Assembly: GCF_021245725.1 (NCBI RefSeq)
Contig: NZ_JAJGSX010000011.1
Coordinates: 1-64,000 of the forward strand
DNA from: Pseudonocardia sp. TRM90224
GTDB taxonomy: Bacteria > Actinomycetota > Actinomycetes > Mycobacteriales > Pseudonocardiaceae
DNA: 64,000 nucleotides
Direction of reading: 5' to 3'
Position 1 is the first letter of the stretch, and each line of letters opens with the position of its first letter. A program made the translations under genes and the position numbers. The notes under the pieces were generated by a model. It was not told the DNA's origin. It worked only from the letters and a program-made list of their open reading frames with translations, and ran no database searches. Of the stretch, positions 1 to 9,154 are shown one piece after another.

Positions 1-55
1 GCAGGAAAGCCACTTTCCGGCCCTCACAGGGCAGGAAAGTGGCTTTCCTGCCCTC
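1..55. repeat. Family II hairpin repeat, copy A (cut by window edge)
   Basis: This is two hairpin-forming halves in inverted order. The right arm (28-55) carries GGCAGGAAAG-tgg-CTTTCCTGCC and the left arm (1-24) carries the related GGAAAGCCACTTTCC, joined by a 3-nt spacer (25-27). Compared with the complete copies at 29736-29794 and 45021-45079, about 4 nt are missing at the window edge. It lies just past the 3' end of the MFS gene on the minus strand. Confidence 0.9.
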
Positions 56-77
56 GCGTGCGGAACGCACACATCCC

Positions 78-1331
78 CTACCGCACCGCCTTGATCGGCT
101 GCACGGTGATCGCCGCCAGCACCGCCGTGATCAGGACGAGGATGTTCAGCCCCGGGTAGCCCCACAGCTCGATGACGGCTGCGCCGAGCACGCCGGTGAC
201 GGCGTAGGGGAGCACGTTGGCGATATTGATGACGGCGAGGTCCTTTCCGCGGTCGGCCGCGCTCGGCAGCACCTGCGTGATCAGCGCCTGGTCGACGGCG
301 GCGTACGCGCCGTAGCCGAGGCCGAGCACCAGCGACGCGACGGCGGCCGCGGTGAACGTCGGCACGAACGCCATGATCAGGCCGGCGATGCCCTGCAGCA
401 CCGATGAGATCACGACCATCCGCTTGCGGCGCATCGTCCGGTCCGAGATGCGCCCGGCCGGCGCCGCCGCCACCAGCACGCCCGCCGTGTAGATCGCGGC
501 CAGGATGAACGTGCCGACCTCCGGGTCCGGGTACCCGATGAAGTCGTGCAGGTAGAAGTAGAGGAACACCTGCGCGAGCGCGTTGGAGAGCTGGATCAGG
601 AACCGGCCCGACCACGCCCAGGCGAAGTCGGCGTGCCGCAGCGGCGTGAACACCCCCGCCGTCACGGTCCGCAGGGTGAACGGCGGCCGTTCGGCAGGGC
701 GCAGCGGCGTGCTGCGGGTGCCCAGCGCGTAGGGCAGGCCGAGCAGCAGCGCGACCACGCCGAGCGCGACGAACGCCGGCACGACGTCGGTGACGACCAG
801 CGCGACGAGCGCGATGCCGAGCAGCGGACCTGCGGCCACCGCGTTGCCGTAGAACGACGACACCCAGGCCCGCTGCCCGACCGGCACCTCGTCGGGGACG
901 GCCGCGAACAGCGCGCCGGTCATCGCGGAGATCCCCAGGTTGGCCACCGCCCAGATCAGCACCATCGCCACCGCTGTCGTGGCGAGGCCCTGCCCGGCGA
1001 CGGCGAGCCCGGTCAGCACAGCGCCCGCGAGCACCCACGGCTGGCGCCGGCCGCGTTGCGCCAGCGTTCGGTCCGACAGCGCGCCGACCAGCAGCACCCC
1101 GATGATCGTCACGATCGCGGCGACGCCGGTGACCCACGCCAGCAGTGCGACCTTGCCCGTGCCCGCAATCGCCTCCGCCTGCTTCGGCAGCACGATCTGC
1201 GCGCCCGCGTAGTACGCCATGTACATCCCGAACAGTGCTGCGGTCCAACTCCCGATCCACCGCCGCCCGACCGGGACGGTCGGCTCCTCCAGCGCGGAAT
1301 CCCGGGACGCGGCCTCGTCGATCGTGCCCAT
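78..1331 (-). CDS. MFS transporter
   Basis: This is a 417-residue integral membrane protein of the major facilitator superfamily, with about 12 hydrophobic segments. The loop between the second and third segments reads GALSDRTLAQRGRRQPW, the MFS motif-A region (G-x3-D-R-x-G-R-R). A second, weaker copy, AGRISDRTMRRKRM, lies at the start of the second half. The ATG at 1331 was chosen because AAGGAG sits 8 nt upstream; longer in-frame starts lack such a site. The substrate cannot be told from sequence. It diverges from the peptide ABC operon across a shared regulatory region of about 200 bp, so a related substrate is possible but unproven. Confidence 0.88.
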   Translation of the reverse strand: MGTIDEAASRDSALEEPTVPVGRRWIGSWTAALFGMYMAYYAGAQIVLPKQAEAIAGTGKVALLAWVTGVAAIVTIIGVLLVGALSDRTLAQRGRRQPWVLAGAVLTGLAVAGQGLATTAVAMVLIWAVANLGISAMTGALFAAVPDEVPVGQRAWVSSFYGNAVAAGPLLGIALVALVVTDVVPAFVALGVVALLLGLPYALGTRSTPLRPAERPPFTLRTVTAGVFTPLRHADFAWAWSGRFLIQLSNALAQVFLYFYLHDFIGYPDPEVGTFILAAIYTAGVLVAAAPAGRISDRTMRRKRMVVISSVLQGIAGLIMAFVPTFTAAAVASLVLGLGYGAYAAVDQALITQVLPSAADRGKDLAVINIANVLPYAVTGVLGAAVIELWGYPGLNILVLITAVLAAITVQPIKAVR

Positions 1332-1438
1332 CCGCGCGCTCCTTCGGCCGGGTGACTGTGCCGATGAGGGTGAGACCCGGAGCACACTGTGTCAAGCGTC
1401 TGGTACAAGCGACCCACTTTGTCCGGATCCAGCACGCC

Positions 1439-1467
1439 TTGACACCTTCGGGCGACCCCTCCATATT
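1439..1467 (+). promoter_or_regulatory. Promoter of the peptide ABC operon
   Basis: A perfect -35 TTGACA (1439-1444) is followed after 17 nt by CATATT (1462-1467). This leaves a 5' leader of about 65 nt before the GTG at 1538. Confidence 0.7.
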
Positions 1468-1472
1468 GTGCG

Positions 1473-1497
1473 CACTACAGAGCGCCACTTTGTAGTG
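1473..1497. promoter_or_regulatory. Inverted repeat, candidate operator
   Basis: CACTACA (1473-1479) and TGTAGTG (1491-1497) are perfect 7-bp inverted arms separated by 11 nt, immediately downstream of the predicted transcription start. The element CCACTTTGT also occurs twice here (about 1415 and 1486). TGTAGT resembles the half-site of HexR, an RpiR/MurR-family regulator, and this operon encodes an RpiR/MurR protein (9155-10036). The pairing is an inference. Confidence 0.5.
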
Positions 1498-1537
1498 AAC
1501 GCGACAGACTCCCCATCGTCGCCTGCTCGGAGGACCA

Positions 1538-3235
1538 GTGCCGATCCCCCGCCCCGCCCGCCCCCGCCGACTCACGCTGTTCATCGCCGCCCTCGCCGCG
1601 GCGCTCACGCTCGGTCTGTCCGCCTGCGTCAGCCCGCCACCGGAAGCGTCCAGCGGCGGCGGCACGGCGGTGATCGCCTTCATCCAGGAGCCCGGGCTGA
1701 TGAGCCCGATGTTCGGCACGCAGAGCGGCCGCGACCTGACCTACGCCTTCGTCGTCGAGCCGCTCTTCGAGACGATGGCCGACGGCACCATGGAGCCGCT
1801 GCTCGCGGCCGAGCTGCCCACGACCGAGAACGGCGGGCTCAGCGCCGACGGGCGGACCGTCACGTTCCGGCTGCGCCCCGGCATCACGTGGTCGGACGGC
1901 ACCCCGCTCACGGCGCAGGACATGGCCTTCACCGTCGAGGTCACGCAGAACCGCGACGGCGCCGCCCTCAACGCCGAGCCCGAGTACCAGTCGATCGCCT
2001 CGACGCAGGTCGTGGACGACCGCACGCTCGTCGTGACGATGAAGGAGCCGCAGCCCGGGTACCTGAACCTGTTCCGGCAGATCCTGCCGAAGCACGCGTT
2101 CTCGTCCTCCGCGGTGCAGCTGGAGGACCCGCAGGCCAGGCTGCCGCTGGGCACGGGCCCGTTCAAGTACGAGGAGTGGAAGCCCGGCGACCAGATCCGC
2201 CTGGTCAGGAACCCGGCGTACTGGCGCGACCCGGCGTTGCCGAAGCTCGACGGGATCACGCTCAAGATCACGCCGGAGAAGCAGGCGGCGATCAGCGGCT
2301 TCATCAACGGCGAGTACGACGCGGTCTACTTCATCACCTCCGGCGACCTCGCCGACCTGCAGCGGGCGAAGGACTCCGGGGCGCCCATCGAGCTCAAGAC
2401 CGCCGAGCGGACCGGCAACACCGAGTGGCTCTGGCTCAACCACTCCGCCGGCGGCGACCTCTCGAAGCCGCACCCGGTGCTGGGCGACCCGGCGATCCGC
2501 GAGGCCATCGACGTCGGCATCAACCGCAAGGCGATCATCGACGACGTGCTCGGCGGCTTCGGCCGGCTCAACGGCGCGATGCTCTTCTCCGGCTTCGGTG
2601 CCGTGCCTGCGCCGCCCGCGGCGTTCGACACCGGGAGGGCCAACGCGGTGCTCGACGCCGCCGGCTGGGCACGCGGCGCCGACGGCATCCGCTCGCGCGA
2701 CGGCGTGCGCGCCCACCTGCGCTTCCAGACGATCGCCGGCGACCAGACGCGAGCGCTCTACCAGCAGATCATCCAGCAGAACATGAAGGACGTCGGGATC
2801 GAGCTGTCGATCGAGAACGTCCCGTCGAACACGATCTTCGACAGCCGCGGCAAGAACGGGCTGCTCGCCACCGGCAACTTCGACATCGTCATGAGCAGGG
2901 ACGGGGCGTTCGCCGACCCGTCGGTCTGGGTGGAGGTCTTCACCACCCGCCGGATCCCGACCGATGCGAACCCGTCGACGTTCTCCTACACGCACTGGTC
3001 GGACAAGCGCTTCGACGACCTGGAGCGCAAGCAGGCCACCGAGATCGACCCGGCCACCCGCAAGCAGGCGCTCGCCCAGATCAACGACCTCTTCCACGCC
3101 GAGCGGGTCGCCATCCCGGTGTACGGCTCGGTGCTCGGCGACGCCTGGAACACCGCCCTCACCGACGTCGACACCGGTTTCTGGGACGGCATGTGGACCA
3201 CCTCCAGCAGCGCGCGATGGGCCATCGCGCGGTGA
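1538..3235 (+). CDS. Peptide ABC transporter substrate-binding lipoprotein
   Basis: A family 5 (DppA/OppA-like) extracellular solute-binding protein of 565 residues. The GTG start has CGGAGGA 4-10 nt upstream. The N-terminus is a basic stretch, a hydrophobic core and the lipobox LSAC (Cys about residue 28), so the mature protein should be a lipid-anchored receptor on the outer membrane face. Typical family signatures follow: GRTVTFRLRPGITWSDGTPL, a GPFKYEEW stretch, and DPAIREAIDVGINRKAI. It delivers oligopeptides or similar amides to the permeases encoded directly downstream (4-nt overlap). The ligand is unknown; the C45 acyltransferase in the same operon hints at an acylated amide. Confidence 0.92.
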   Translation: MPIPRPARPRRLTLFIAALAAALTLGLSACVSPPPEASSGGGTAVIAFIQEPGLMSPMFGTQSGRDLTYAFVVEPLFETMADGTMEPLLAAELPTTENGGLSADGRTVTFRLRPGITWSDGTPLTAQDMAFTVEVTQNRDGAALNAEPEYQSIASTQVVDDRTLVVTMKEPQPGYLNLFRQILPKHAFSSSAVQLEDPQARLPLGTGPFKYEEWKPGDQIRLVRNPAYWRDPALPKLDGITLKITPEKQAAISGFINGEYDAVYFITSGDLADLQRAKDSGAPIELKTAERTGNTEWLWLNHSAGGDLSKPHPVLGDPAIREAIDVGINRKAIIDDVLGGFGRLNGAMLFSGFGAVPAPPAAFDTGRANAVLDAAGWARGADGIRSRDGVRAHLRFQTIAGDQTRALYQQIIQQNMKDVGIELSIENVPSNTIFDSRGKNGLLATGNFDIVMSRDGAFADPSVWVEVFTTRRIPTDANPSTFSYTHWSDKRFDDLERKQATEIDPATRKQALAQINDLFHAERVAIPVYGSVLGDAWNTALTDVDTGFWDGMWTTSSSARWAIAR

Positions 3236-4200
3236 CCGCATACGTGATCCGGCGCTGCTTGCAGGCGATCCCGCTGCTGCTGGGCATCTCCGTGATCATC
3301 TTCGTGCTGCTGCAGATGACCCCCGGCGGCCCGATGGCCGCCGGGGAGGGCGCCGCCACGCAGGTCAGCCCCGAGCAGATCGCCCGGCTGCGCGGCCGCT
3401 ACGGCCTGGACGACCCGCTCGTCGTGCAGTACTTCAACTGGCTGGGCGGCGTGCTGACCGGCGACTGGGGCTCGTCGTTCGACACCGGCCGCCCGGTGCT
3501 GGAGGCCATCGGGGCCCGAGTGCCGGTCACGCTCCAGCTGACGGTCGTCGCGCTCGTGCTCTCTGTGCTGATCGCCGTGGTCGTCGGGGTGTTCGCCGCG
3601 TCCCGGCAGAACTCGCTCGTCGACCACGCGGCCACCGGGGCGTCGTTCATCGGGCTCTCCACACCGAGCTTCTGGTTCGGGATCATGCTGCTCTACGTCT
3701 TCTCGTTCCAGCTGCGGCTGCTGCCGTCGTCGGGGCTCACCGACCTGCGGGCCCGCCACACCGGTTTCGCCGCGGTGCTCGACCAGGCCGAACACCTGAT
3801 CCTGCCGGTGGCGGTGCTCTCGCTGATGTCGGTCGCGTCGCTCACCCGCTACGTCCGCTCGTCGATGATCGACGTGCTCGGCCAGGACTACCTGCGCACG
3901 GCCCGGGGGAGCGGGTTGCCCGAACGCACCGTCGTGCTGCGGCACGGGCTGCCCAACGCCGCGATCCCCGTGGTGACGGTTGCGGTCCTCGCCCTGCCCG
4001 AGCTGTTCCTCGGCGCCGTCATCACCGAGACGATCTTCGGGCTGCCCGGGATGGGTCGGCTCTTCGTGGAGTCGGCCGACCTGCGGGACTACCCGGTGCT
4101 GCTGGGGATCCTGCTGATCGCCGCCGTGCTGGTGGTGGTCTCCAACCTGCTGGCCGACGTCCTCTACGGGCGCCTCGACCCGAGGATCACCTATGTCTAG
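3232..4200 (+). CDS. Peptide ABC transporter permease (DppB type)
   Basis: This is a 322-residue inner-membrane permease of the DppB/OppB family. It starts with the typical TAYVIRRCLQAIPLLLGIS first transmembrane segment and carries the conserved QMTPGGP motif. The EAA loop (RTARGSGLPERTVVLRHGLPNA) contacts the ATPases. The GTG at 3232 overlaps the preceding stop codon (GTGA). An ATG at 3217 is in frame and would add five residues. It pairs with the DppC-type permease that overlaps its 3' end by 8 nt. Confidence 0.92.
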   Translation: MTAYVIRRCLQAIPLLLGISVIIFVLLQMTPGGPMAAGEGAATQVSPEQIARLRGRYGLDDPLVVQYFNWLGGVLTGDWGSSFDTGRPVLEAIGARVPVTLQLTVVALVLSVLIAVVVGVFAASRQNSLVDHAATGASFIGLSTPSFWFGIMLLYVFSFQLRLLPSSGLTDLRARHTGFAAVLDQAEHLILPVAVLSLMSVASLTRYVRSSMIDVLGQDYLRTARGSGLPERTVVLRHGLPNAAIPVVTVAVLALPELFLGAVITETIFGLPGMGRLFVESADLRDYPVLLGILLIAAVLVVVSNLLADVLYGRLDPRITYV

Positions 4201-5086
4201 TGCCCTCGTGACCCCGGCCGTCCCCGTCGTGCGCTCGGCGCGCGGCAGGTTCGAGGCGTGGCGGCGCTTCCGCCGGCACCGCATGGCGGTGCTGGGGCTG
4301 GCGGTGCTCGCCACGATCGCGCTCGCCGTGCTGGTCGGGCCGCTGCTGATCGGCTACGACAGCGAGACGATCGCGCTGGCCTCGAAGAACCAGCCGCCCT
4401 CGCTCGCGCACCTGATGGGCACCGACGAGCTGGGGCGCGACCAGCTGGTCAGGGTGCTCGACGGTGGGCGCCTGACGCTCAGCGTGGCGGTGAGCGCCGT
4501 GGTGTTCTCGCTGGTGGTGGGCGTGGTCGTCGGTGCCGTCGCCGGGTACGTCGGCGGGGCGCTGGACAACGTGCTGATGCGGGTCGTCGACGTCTTCTAC
4601 TCGCTGCCCTCGCTGTTCGTCGTCATCCTGCTGGTGATCCTCGTGGGGGCCGGGTTCTGGCCGATCGTCACCGCGATCGCGCTGTTCAGCTGGATGAACA
4701 CGGCTCGGCTCGTGCGGGCGAGCTACCTGACGCTCAAGCAGCGCGAGTTCGTCGAGGCCGCGCGTGGCACCGGGGTGGGGCACCTGCGGATCGCGGTGCG
4801 GCACATCCTGCCCGGCGCGCTCGGCCCGATCATCGTGACGGCCACGCTCGGCATCGCGGCGGCGATCCTCTCGGAGTCGGCCTTGTCGTTCCTCGGGCTC
4901 GGCTTCCAACCGCCGCAGGCGACCTGGGGCGGGCTGCTCTACGAGGCGCAACGGCCCGTCGTGTCGCTCGGGCACTGGTGGCGAGGGCTCTTCCCGGGCC
5001 TGATGATCTTCCTGGTCGTGCTCTCGGTGAACTACGTCGGTGACGGTCTCCGGGACGCCGTCGACCCGAAGCGGCGGCGCTCATGA
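4193..5086 (+). CDS. Peptide ABC transporter permease (DppC type)
   Basis: This 297-residue second permease has the N-terminal arginine-rich FRRHRMAVLGL motif of DppC/OppC proteins, the signature HLMGTDELGRDQLVRVL and the EAA loop VEAARGTGVGHLRIAVRHILP. Five or six hydrophobic segments are visible. The ATG lies inside the end of the DppB-type gene, so the two are probably translationally coupled. Together they form the transmembrane pore fed by the lipoprotein at 1538. Confidence 0.92.
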   Translation: MSSALVTPAVPVVRSARGRFEAWRRFRRHRMAVLGLAVLATIALAVLVGPLLIGYDSETIALASKNQPPSLAHLMGTDELGRDQLVRVLDGGRLTLSVAVSAVVFSLVVGVVVGAVAGYVGGALDNVLMRVVDVFYSLPSLFVVILLVILVGAGFWPIVTAIALFSWMNTARLVRASYLTLKQREFVEAARGTGVGHLRIAVRHILPGALGPIIVTATLGIAAAILSESALSFLGLGFQPPQATWGGLLYEAQRPVVSLGHWWRGLFPGLMIFLVVLSVNYVGDGLRDAVDPKRRRS

Positions 5087-6111
5087 CTCCATTGCTGGAC
5101 ATCACAGATCTGTCGATCCGGTTCCGGACCGACGACGGTGAGCTGCGCGCCGTCGACGGGGTGTCGCTGCAGGTCGCGGAGGGTGAGGTGCTCGGGGTCG
5201 TCGGCGAGAGCGGCTCCGGCAAGTCGGTCACGGCGCTGACGGTCATGGGCCTGTTGGCCGGCGACGCCGCCGTCACCGGCCAGGTCCGCTACCGCGGCGC
5301 CGACCTGCTCACCATGGATCCCACGAAGCGCAGGGCGTTGTGCGGTCCTGAGCTGGCGATGGTCTACCAGGACTCGATGGCGGTGCTGAACCCGACGATG
5401 ACGGTCGGGCGGCAGATCGCGATGGTCGTGCGCCACCACCGCGGCGGCACGAAGAAGGCGGCGATGGAACGGGCCGCCGAGATGCTCGACCTGGTCGGCA
5501 TCCCGGACGTGCGGGCGCGGGTGGCCGACTACCCGCACCAGTTCTCCGGCGGTCAGCGGCAGCGGATCCTCATCGCGCTCGCGCTCTGCTGCGAGCCCCG
5601 GCTGCTGATCGCCGACGAGCCGACGACCGCGCTCGACGTCACCGTGCAGGCCCAGATCGTGGAGCTGGTGCGGAAGCTGCGCAGCGAGCTCGGGATGGCG
5701 GTCGTCTGGGTCACCCACGACCTCGGTGTGCTCGCCGGTCTCGCCGACAGCGTCGCGGTGATGTACGCCGGGCGGGTCGTCGAGCGCGGACCCGTCGACA
5801 CGATCTACGCGGGCCCGCGCCACCCGTACACCGAAGGGCTGCTGCGCTCGCTGCCCCGGCTCGACGCCGCGGGTGAGCGGCTCACGGCCATCCCCGGCGG
5901 CCTGCCCGACCTCACGCAGCCGATCCCGGGCTGCGCGTTCAGCCCGCGGTGCGGCTGGAGCACGGAGCACTGCACCGAGGAGCGGCCCGACCTGCACGAG
6001 ATCGAGACCCTGCACGCGTCGGCCTGCTTCCGGGCCGCGGAGTTGCCTGCCGGGCTGCCTGCCGATCCGGACGAGCCGGCCGTGCGTCCGGTGGAGGTGA
6101 TGCACCGATGA
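5083..6111 (+). CDS. Peptide ABC transporter ATP-binding protein (DppD type)
   Basis: A 342-residue cytoplasmic ATPase. Walker A is GESGSGKS (about residue 43), the signature is QFSGGQRQRI, Walker B is LLIADEPTTALD, and the H-loop is VWVTHDLG. The C-terminal oligopeptide-transporter extension holds the motif PGCAFSPRCGWSTEHC, which in this family has Cys residues that can ligate an Fe-S cluster. The start overlaps the upstream permease stop (ATGA). It works as a heterodimer with the DppF-type protein that follows. Confidence 0.93.
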   Translation: MTPLLDITDLSIRFRTDDGELRAVDGVSLQVAEGEVLGVVGESGSGKSVTALTVMGLLAGDAAVTGQVRYRGADLLTMDPTKRRALCGPELAMVYQDSMAVLNPTMTVGRQIAMVVRHHRGGTKKAAMERAAEMLDLVGIPDVRARVADYPHQFSGGQRQRILIALALCCEPRLLIADEPTTALDVTVQAQIVELVRKLRSELGMAVVWVTHDLGVLAGLADSVAVMYAGRVVERGPVDTIYAGPRHPYTEGLLRSLPRLDAAGERLTAIPGGLPDLTQPIPGCAFSPRCGWSTEHCTEERPDLHEIETLHASACFRAAELPAGLPADPDEPAVRPVEVMHR

Positions 6112-7121
6112 CGGACGACGTGCTGGTCAGGGCCTCGGGCGTGGGCAAGCACTTCCCGGTGCGGAGAGGGGTGCTGCGCCGCACGGCGGGCGCGGTGCGT
6201 GCCGTCGACGGCGTCGACCTGGACATCCACCGCGGCGAGATCGTCGGGCTGGTCGGGGAGAGCGGATCGGGCAAGTCGACGCTCGGGCGGGTGCTGCTGC
6301 GGCTGCTCGAACCGACCGCGGGCGCCGTCACGTTCGACGGGACGGACCTGACCGGGGCCGATCGGCACGTCCTGCGCCGGGTGCGGCCGCGGATGCAGAT
6401 GGTGTTCCAGGACCCGTACTCGTCGCTGAACCCGTGGATGACGGTCGGCGCGACCGTGCGCGAGGCGCTGGACGTCAACGGGATCGGTGCGCAGGCAGGG
6501 CGGGACCGCCGGGTCGGTGAGCTGTTCGACCTGGTCCGGCTGGACCGGCGGATGGTCGAGCGGATGCCGCACGAGCTCTCGGGCGGGCAGCGCCAGCGGG
6601 TCGGGATCGCCCGCGCGCTCGCCACCGAACCGGAGTTCGTGGTGGCCGACGAGGCGATCGCGGCCCTCGACGTCTCGGTGCAGGCGCAGATCGTGAACCT
6701 GCTGCGCGACCTGCGCGCGGAGCTCGGGCTCACCTACCTGTTCATCACCCACGACCTGGCGATGGCGCGCTACCTCTGCGACCGGATCGCGGTGCTGCAG
6801 CTCGGCCGGATCGTCGAGATCGGGCCGGCCGCCGACGTCGCGGAGCGACCGCGGCACCCCTACACGGCCGCGTTGCTCTCGGCGGTGCCGTTGCCCGACC
6901 CGCCGCGGGAACGCGCGCGGACCCGGCTGGTGCTGAGCGGCGAGCTGCCGAGCCCGGCCGCGCCGCCGCCGGGGTGCAGGTTCCACACCCGCTGCCCGTT
7001 CGCGACCGACGTCTGCCGGACGCAAGAACCGGTGCTCACCAGCGAGAGCTCCGGAGCTGTCGCCTGCCACCACCACAACGAGCTGGCAGCCGAGCTGCAC
7101 GCGATCACCACAGGTAGTTGA
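6108..7121 (+). CDS. Peptide ABC transporter ATP-binding protein (DppF type)
   Basis: A 337-residue second ATPase of the pair. Walker A is GESGSGKST, the Q-loop region reads MVFQDPYSSLNPWMTV, the signature is ELSGGQRQRV, and the Walker B region is FVVADEAIAALDVS, with A in place of the usual P after DE. The C-terminal Cys motif is PGCRFHTRCPFATDVC. The ATG at 6108 overlaps the previous stop codon. It drives import of the operon substrate together with the DppD-type subunit. Confidence 0.93.
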   Translation: MTDDVLVRASGVGKHFPVRRGVLRRTAGAVRAVDGVDLDIHRGEIVGLVGESGSGKSTLGRVLLRLLEPTAGAVTFDGTDLTGADRHVLRRVRPRMQMVFQDPYSSLNPWMTVGATVREALDVNGIGAQAGRDRRVGELFDLVRLDRRMVERMPHELSGGQRQRVGIARALATEPEFVVADEAIAALDVSVQAQIVNLLRDLRAELGLTYLFITHDLAMARYLCDRIAVLQLGRIVEIGPAADVAERPRHPYTAALLSAVPLPDPPRERARTRLVLSGELPSPAAPPPGCRFHTRCPFATDVCRTQEPVLTSESSGAVACHHHNELAAELHAITTGS

Positions 7122-7142
7122 ACACCCGAGAAGGAGCCGCTC

Positions 7143-8261
7143 GTGCCCAACCCGTTGACCCTGCACCGCTTCACCGGCAGCCACCGGGAGATCGGCCGCC
7201 AGCACGGCTCGGTGTGCTCCGAGCTGGTGGCCAAGCACCTCGACATGGCGCTCGACCGGCTGAGCAGGACGGGGATCGGTCCCGACCGGGCCGCCGAGGT
7301 GGCGCTGCGCTTCCGCCCGTCCGTCCGCGAGCACGCGGGCTTCCTCGACGAGGAGATCGTCGGGCTCGCGGAGGGCGCCGGCATCTCCGTCGCGGAGGCG
7401 TACCTGCTGCAGGTGCGCGCCGAGGTCTACGCCGAGGTGCTCGGCGACCCGGGTGCCGCCAACGAGTGCACGACGTTCGTCGTGCTGCCGGAGGCGACCG
7501 CCACCGGGAAAGCGCTGGCCGGGCAGAACGCCGACCTGCCCGACATGTACGCCGACCTGATGATCGTCATGCACCTGGTGCCGGACGATGGCCCGCACGT
7601 GCTGATGGCGACCCCGGCCGGGCAGATCTCCTACATCGGCATGAGCGACGCGGGCATGGCGACGTTCGCGAACTTCCTGCACTGCGACGGCTGGGGCCCC
7701 GGCTTCCCGCGCTACCTGTTCAGCCGCTACGCGCTCGCGCAGGGCAGCACCGCGGCCGCGCTCGCCGCGCTGCGCGCGCTGCCCCGGGCGGCGTCCCGCA
7801 ACCTGATCATGGTCGACGCCGAGCTGGACGCCGTCGACTTCGAGAACACGCCGACCCGCGACGCCGAGCTGCGGCCCGTCGACGGGCTGCTCAGCCACAC
7901 CAACCACTACCTGGCACCGGAGCTGGCCGACGAGGAGCGGTCGGTGGAGAAGTACCTGCGCAACTCACGGACGCGGCACGAACGCGTCAGCGGGCTGCTG
8001 CGCGAGCACCACGGCGCGATCACGCCGGAGGTGATGGGCTCGATCATGCGCAACCGCGACGACGCGCCCGACGCGCTCTCGGTGCAGGAACGCGACGACC
8101 CCGACCGCGGCGACACCGCCCCCGAGCACTACATGACGGTCACCGGCGTGATCGCGGAGCCGGCCGCCGGGCGGATGTGGGTGACCGCGGGGCCGCCGTC
8201 GCAGGCCGCCTACGTCGAGTATTCGTTCGCGGAGGGGCAGGGTTCGGCCGATGCGTTCTGA
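7143..8261 (+). CDS. C45-family acyltransferase/hydrolase (AAT-like)
   Basis: This 372-residue protein resembles acyl-CoA:6-aminopenicillanate acyltransferase and related C45 Ntn-hydrolases. The key feature is GAANECTTFVVLPEA (Cys about residue 110). In this family the Asn-Glu-Cys-Thr motif supplies a cysteine that becomes the N-terminal nucleophile after self-cleavage. A second conserved stretch, GQNADLP, follows. The GTG start has GAGAAGGAG upstream. No signal peptide is seen, so it likely acts in the cytosol on substrate imported by the upstream ABC system, cleaving or forming an amide bond. The exact substrate is unknown. Confidence 0.82.
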   Translation: MPNPLTLHRFTGSHREIGRQHGSVCSELVAKHLDMALDRLSRTGIGPDRAAEVALRFRPSVREHAGFLDEEIVGLAEGAGISVAEAYLLQVRAEVYAEVLGDPGAANECTTFVVLPEATATGKALAGQNADLPDMYADLMIVMHLVPDDGPHVLMATPAGQISYIGMSDAGMATFANFLHCDGWGPGFPRYLFSRYALAQGSTAAALAALRALPRAASRNLIMVDAELDAVDFENTPTRDAELRPVDGLLSHTNHYLAPELADEERSVEKYLRNSRTRHERVSGLLREHHGAITPEVMGSIMRNRDDAPDALSVQERDDPDRGDTAPEHYMTVTGVIAEPAAGRMWVTAGPPSQAAYVEYSFAEGQGSADAF

Positions 8262-9132
8262 CTCCGGCGCGCGAGGCCGCAGCGGCCATGGCGACAAGCT
8301 GACCTTCTACCAGTTCGGCCGCACCACCATGTACGCGTCGCAGACAGACCAGCGGTTCTCCTACTGCCTCTACGTGCCCTCGGACTACGACGAGTCGGCC
8401 GACACCGTGTACCCGCTGGTCGTCGTGGTGCACGGGACCGGTCGCGACGCGCAGGGCTACCGCGACCAGTTCGTCGACTTCGCGGAGCAGCACGGATGCA
8501 TCGTGTTCTCGCCGCTCTTCCCCGCCGGGATCGACGAGCCGGGCGAGCTGCACAACTACAAGTACCTCGAGTTCAACGGCACCCGGTACGACCACGTGCT
8601 GCTCGGGATGCTGGAGGAGATCGCGCGGATCTGGCGGGTCGACACCAGCCGGTTCCTGCTGAGCGGCTTCTCCGGCGGCGGGCACTTCACCCACCGGTTC
8701 CTCTACACCCATCCCGACCGGCTGCTCGGCGCGGCCGTCGGGGCGCCCGGCGTCGTCACGCTGCTCGACGAAGAGCGGCAGTGGCCGGCCGGCGTCGGTG
8801 GGCTGGAGGCGGCGCTCGGCGTCCGGCTCGACCTCGACGCGATCCGCGACGTCCCGGTGCTGCTGGTCGTCGGCGGCGACGACACCGAGACGTGGGAGAT
8901 CGGGATCACGCCCGACCTGCCGCAGTGGATCGAAGGGGTCAACGACGTCGGGGTGAACCGGCAGGTCCGGATGGAGGCGCTGAAGGGGAGCTTGGTCGCG
9001 CACGGAGTGCGGGTGCGGCACGATGTCGTTCCCGGCGTGGCGCACCACGGCTACCAGGTGCTGGCGCCCGTGCGGGAGTTCTTCGCGACGACGCTCGCAG
9101 CGGCACGTGCCGGGGCGGCCGACCGACCGTGA
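8251..9132 (+). CDS. Alpha/beta-hydrolase, PHB-depolymerase/LpqC-like esterase
   Basis: A 293-residue hydrolase. The nucleophile elbow is LLSGFSGGGHFTHRF (G-F-S-G-G), an acidic residue may lie in VVGGDDTETW, and the catalytic His is probably in GVAHHGYQVL near the C-terminus. The strand pattern at the start (YPLVVVVHGTGRDAQGY) matches esterase/PHB-depolymerase-like proteins. It overlaps the C45 gene end by 11 nt, so both are probably made together. No secretion signal is visible. It may remove an ester from the imported compound; this is inferred from operon membership only. Confidence 0.75.
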   Translation: MRSDSGARGRSGHGDKLTFYQFGRTTMYASQTDQRFSYCLYVPSDYDESADTVYPLVVVVHGTGRDAQGYRDQFVDFAEQHGCIVFSPLFPAGIDEPGELHNYKYLEFNGTRYDHVLLGMLEEIARIWRVDTSRFLLSGFSGGGHFTHRFLYTHPDRLLGAAVGAPGVVTLLDEERQWPAGVGGLEAALGVRLDLDAIRDVPVLLVVGGDDTETWEIGITPDLPQWIEGVNDVGVNRQVRMEALKGSLVAHGVRVRHDVVPGVAHHGYQVLAPVREFFATTLAAARAGAADRP

Positions 9133-9154
9133 CCGTCCACCCCCGAGGAGCATC

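Noticed and set aside
1219..3231. Extension of the first permease gene about 2 kb upstream in the same open frame
   Set aside because: The upstream part is a shadow of the substrate-binding protein. The permease family start and the GTGA overlap place the start at 3232.
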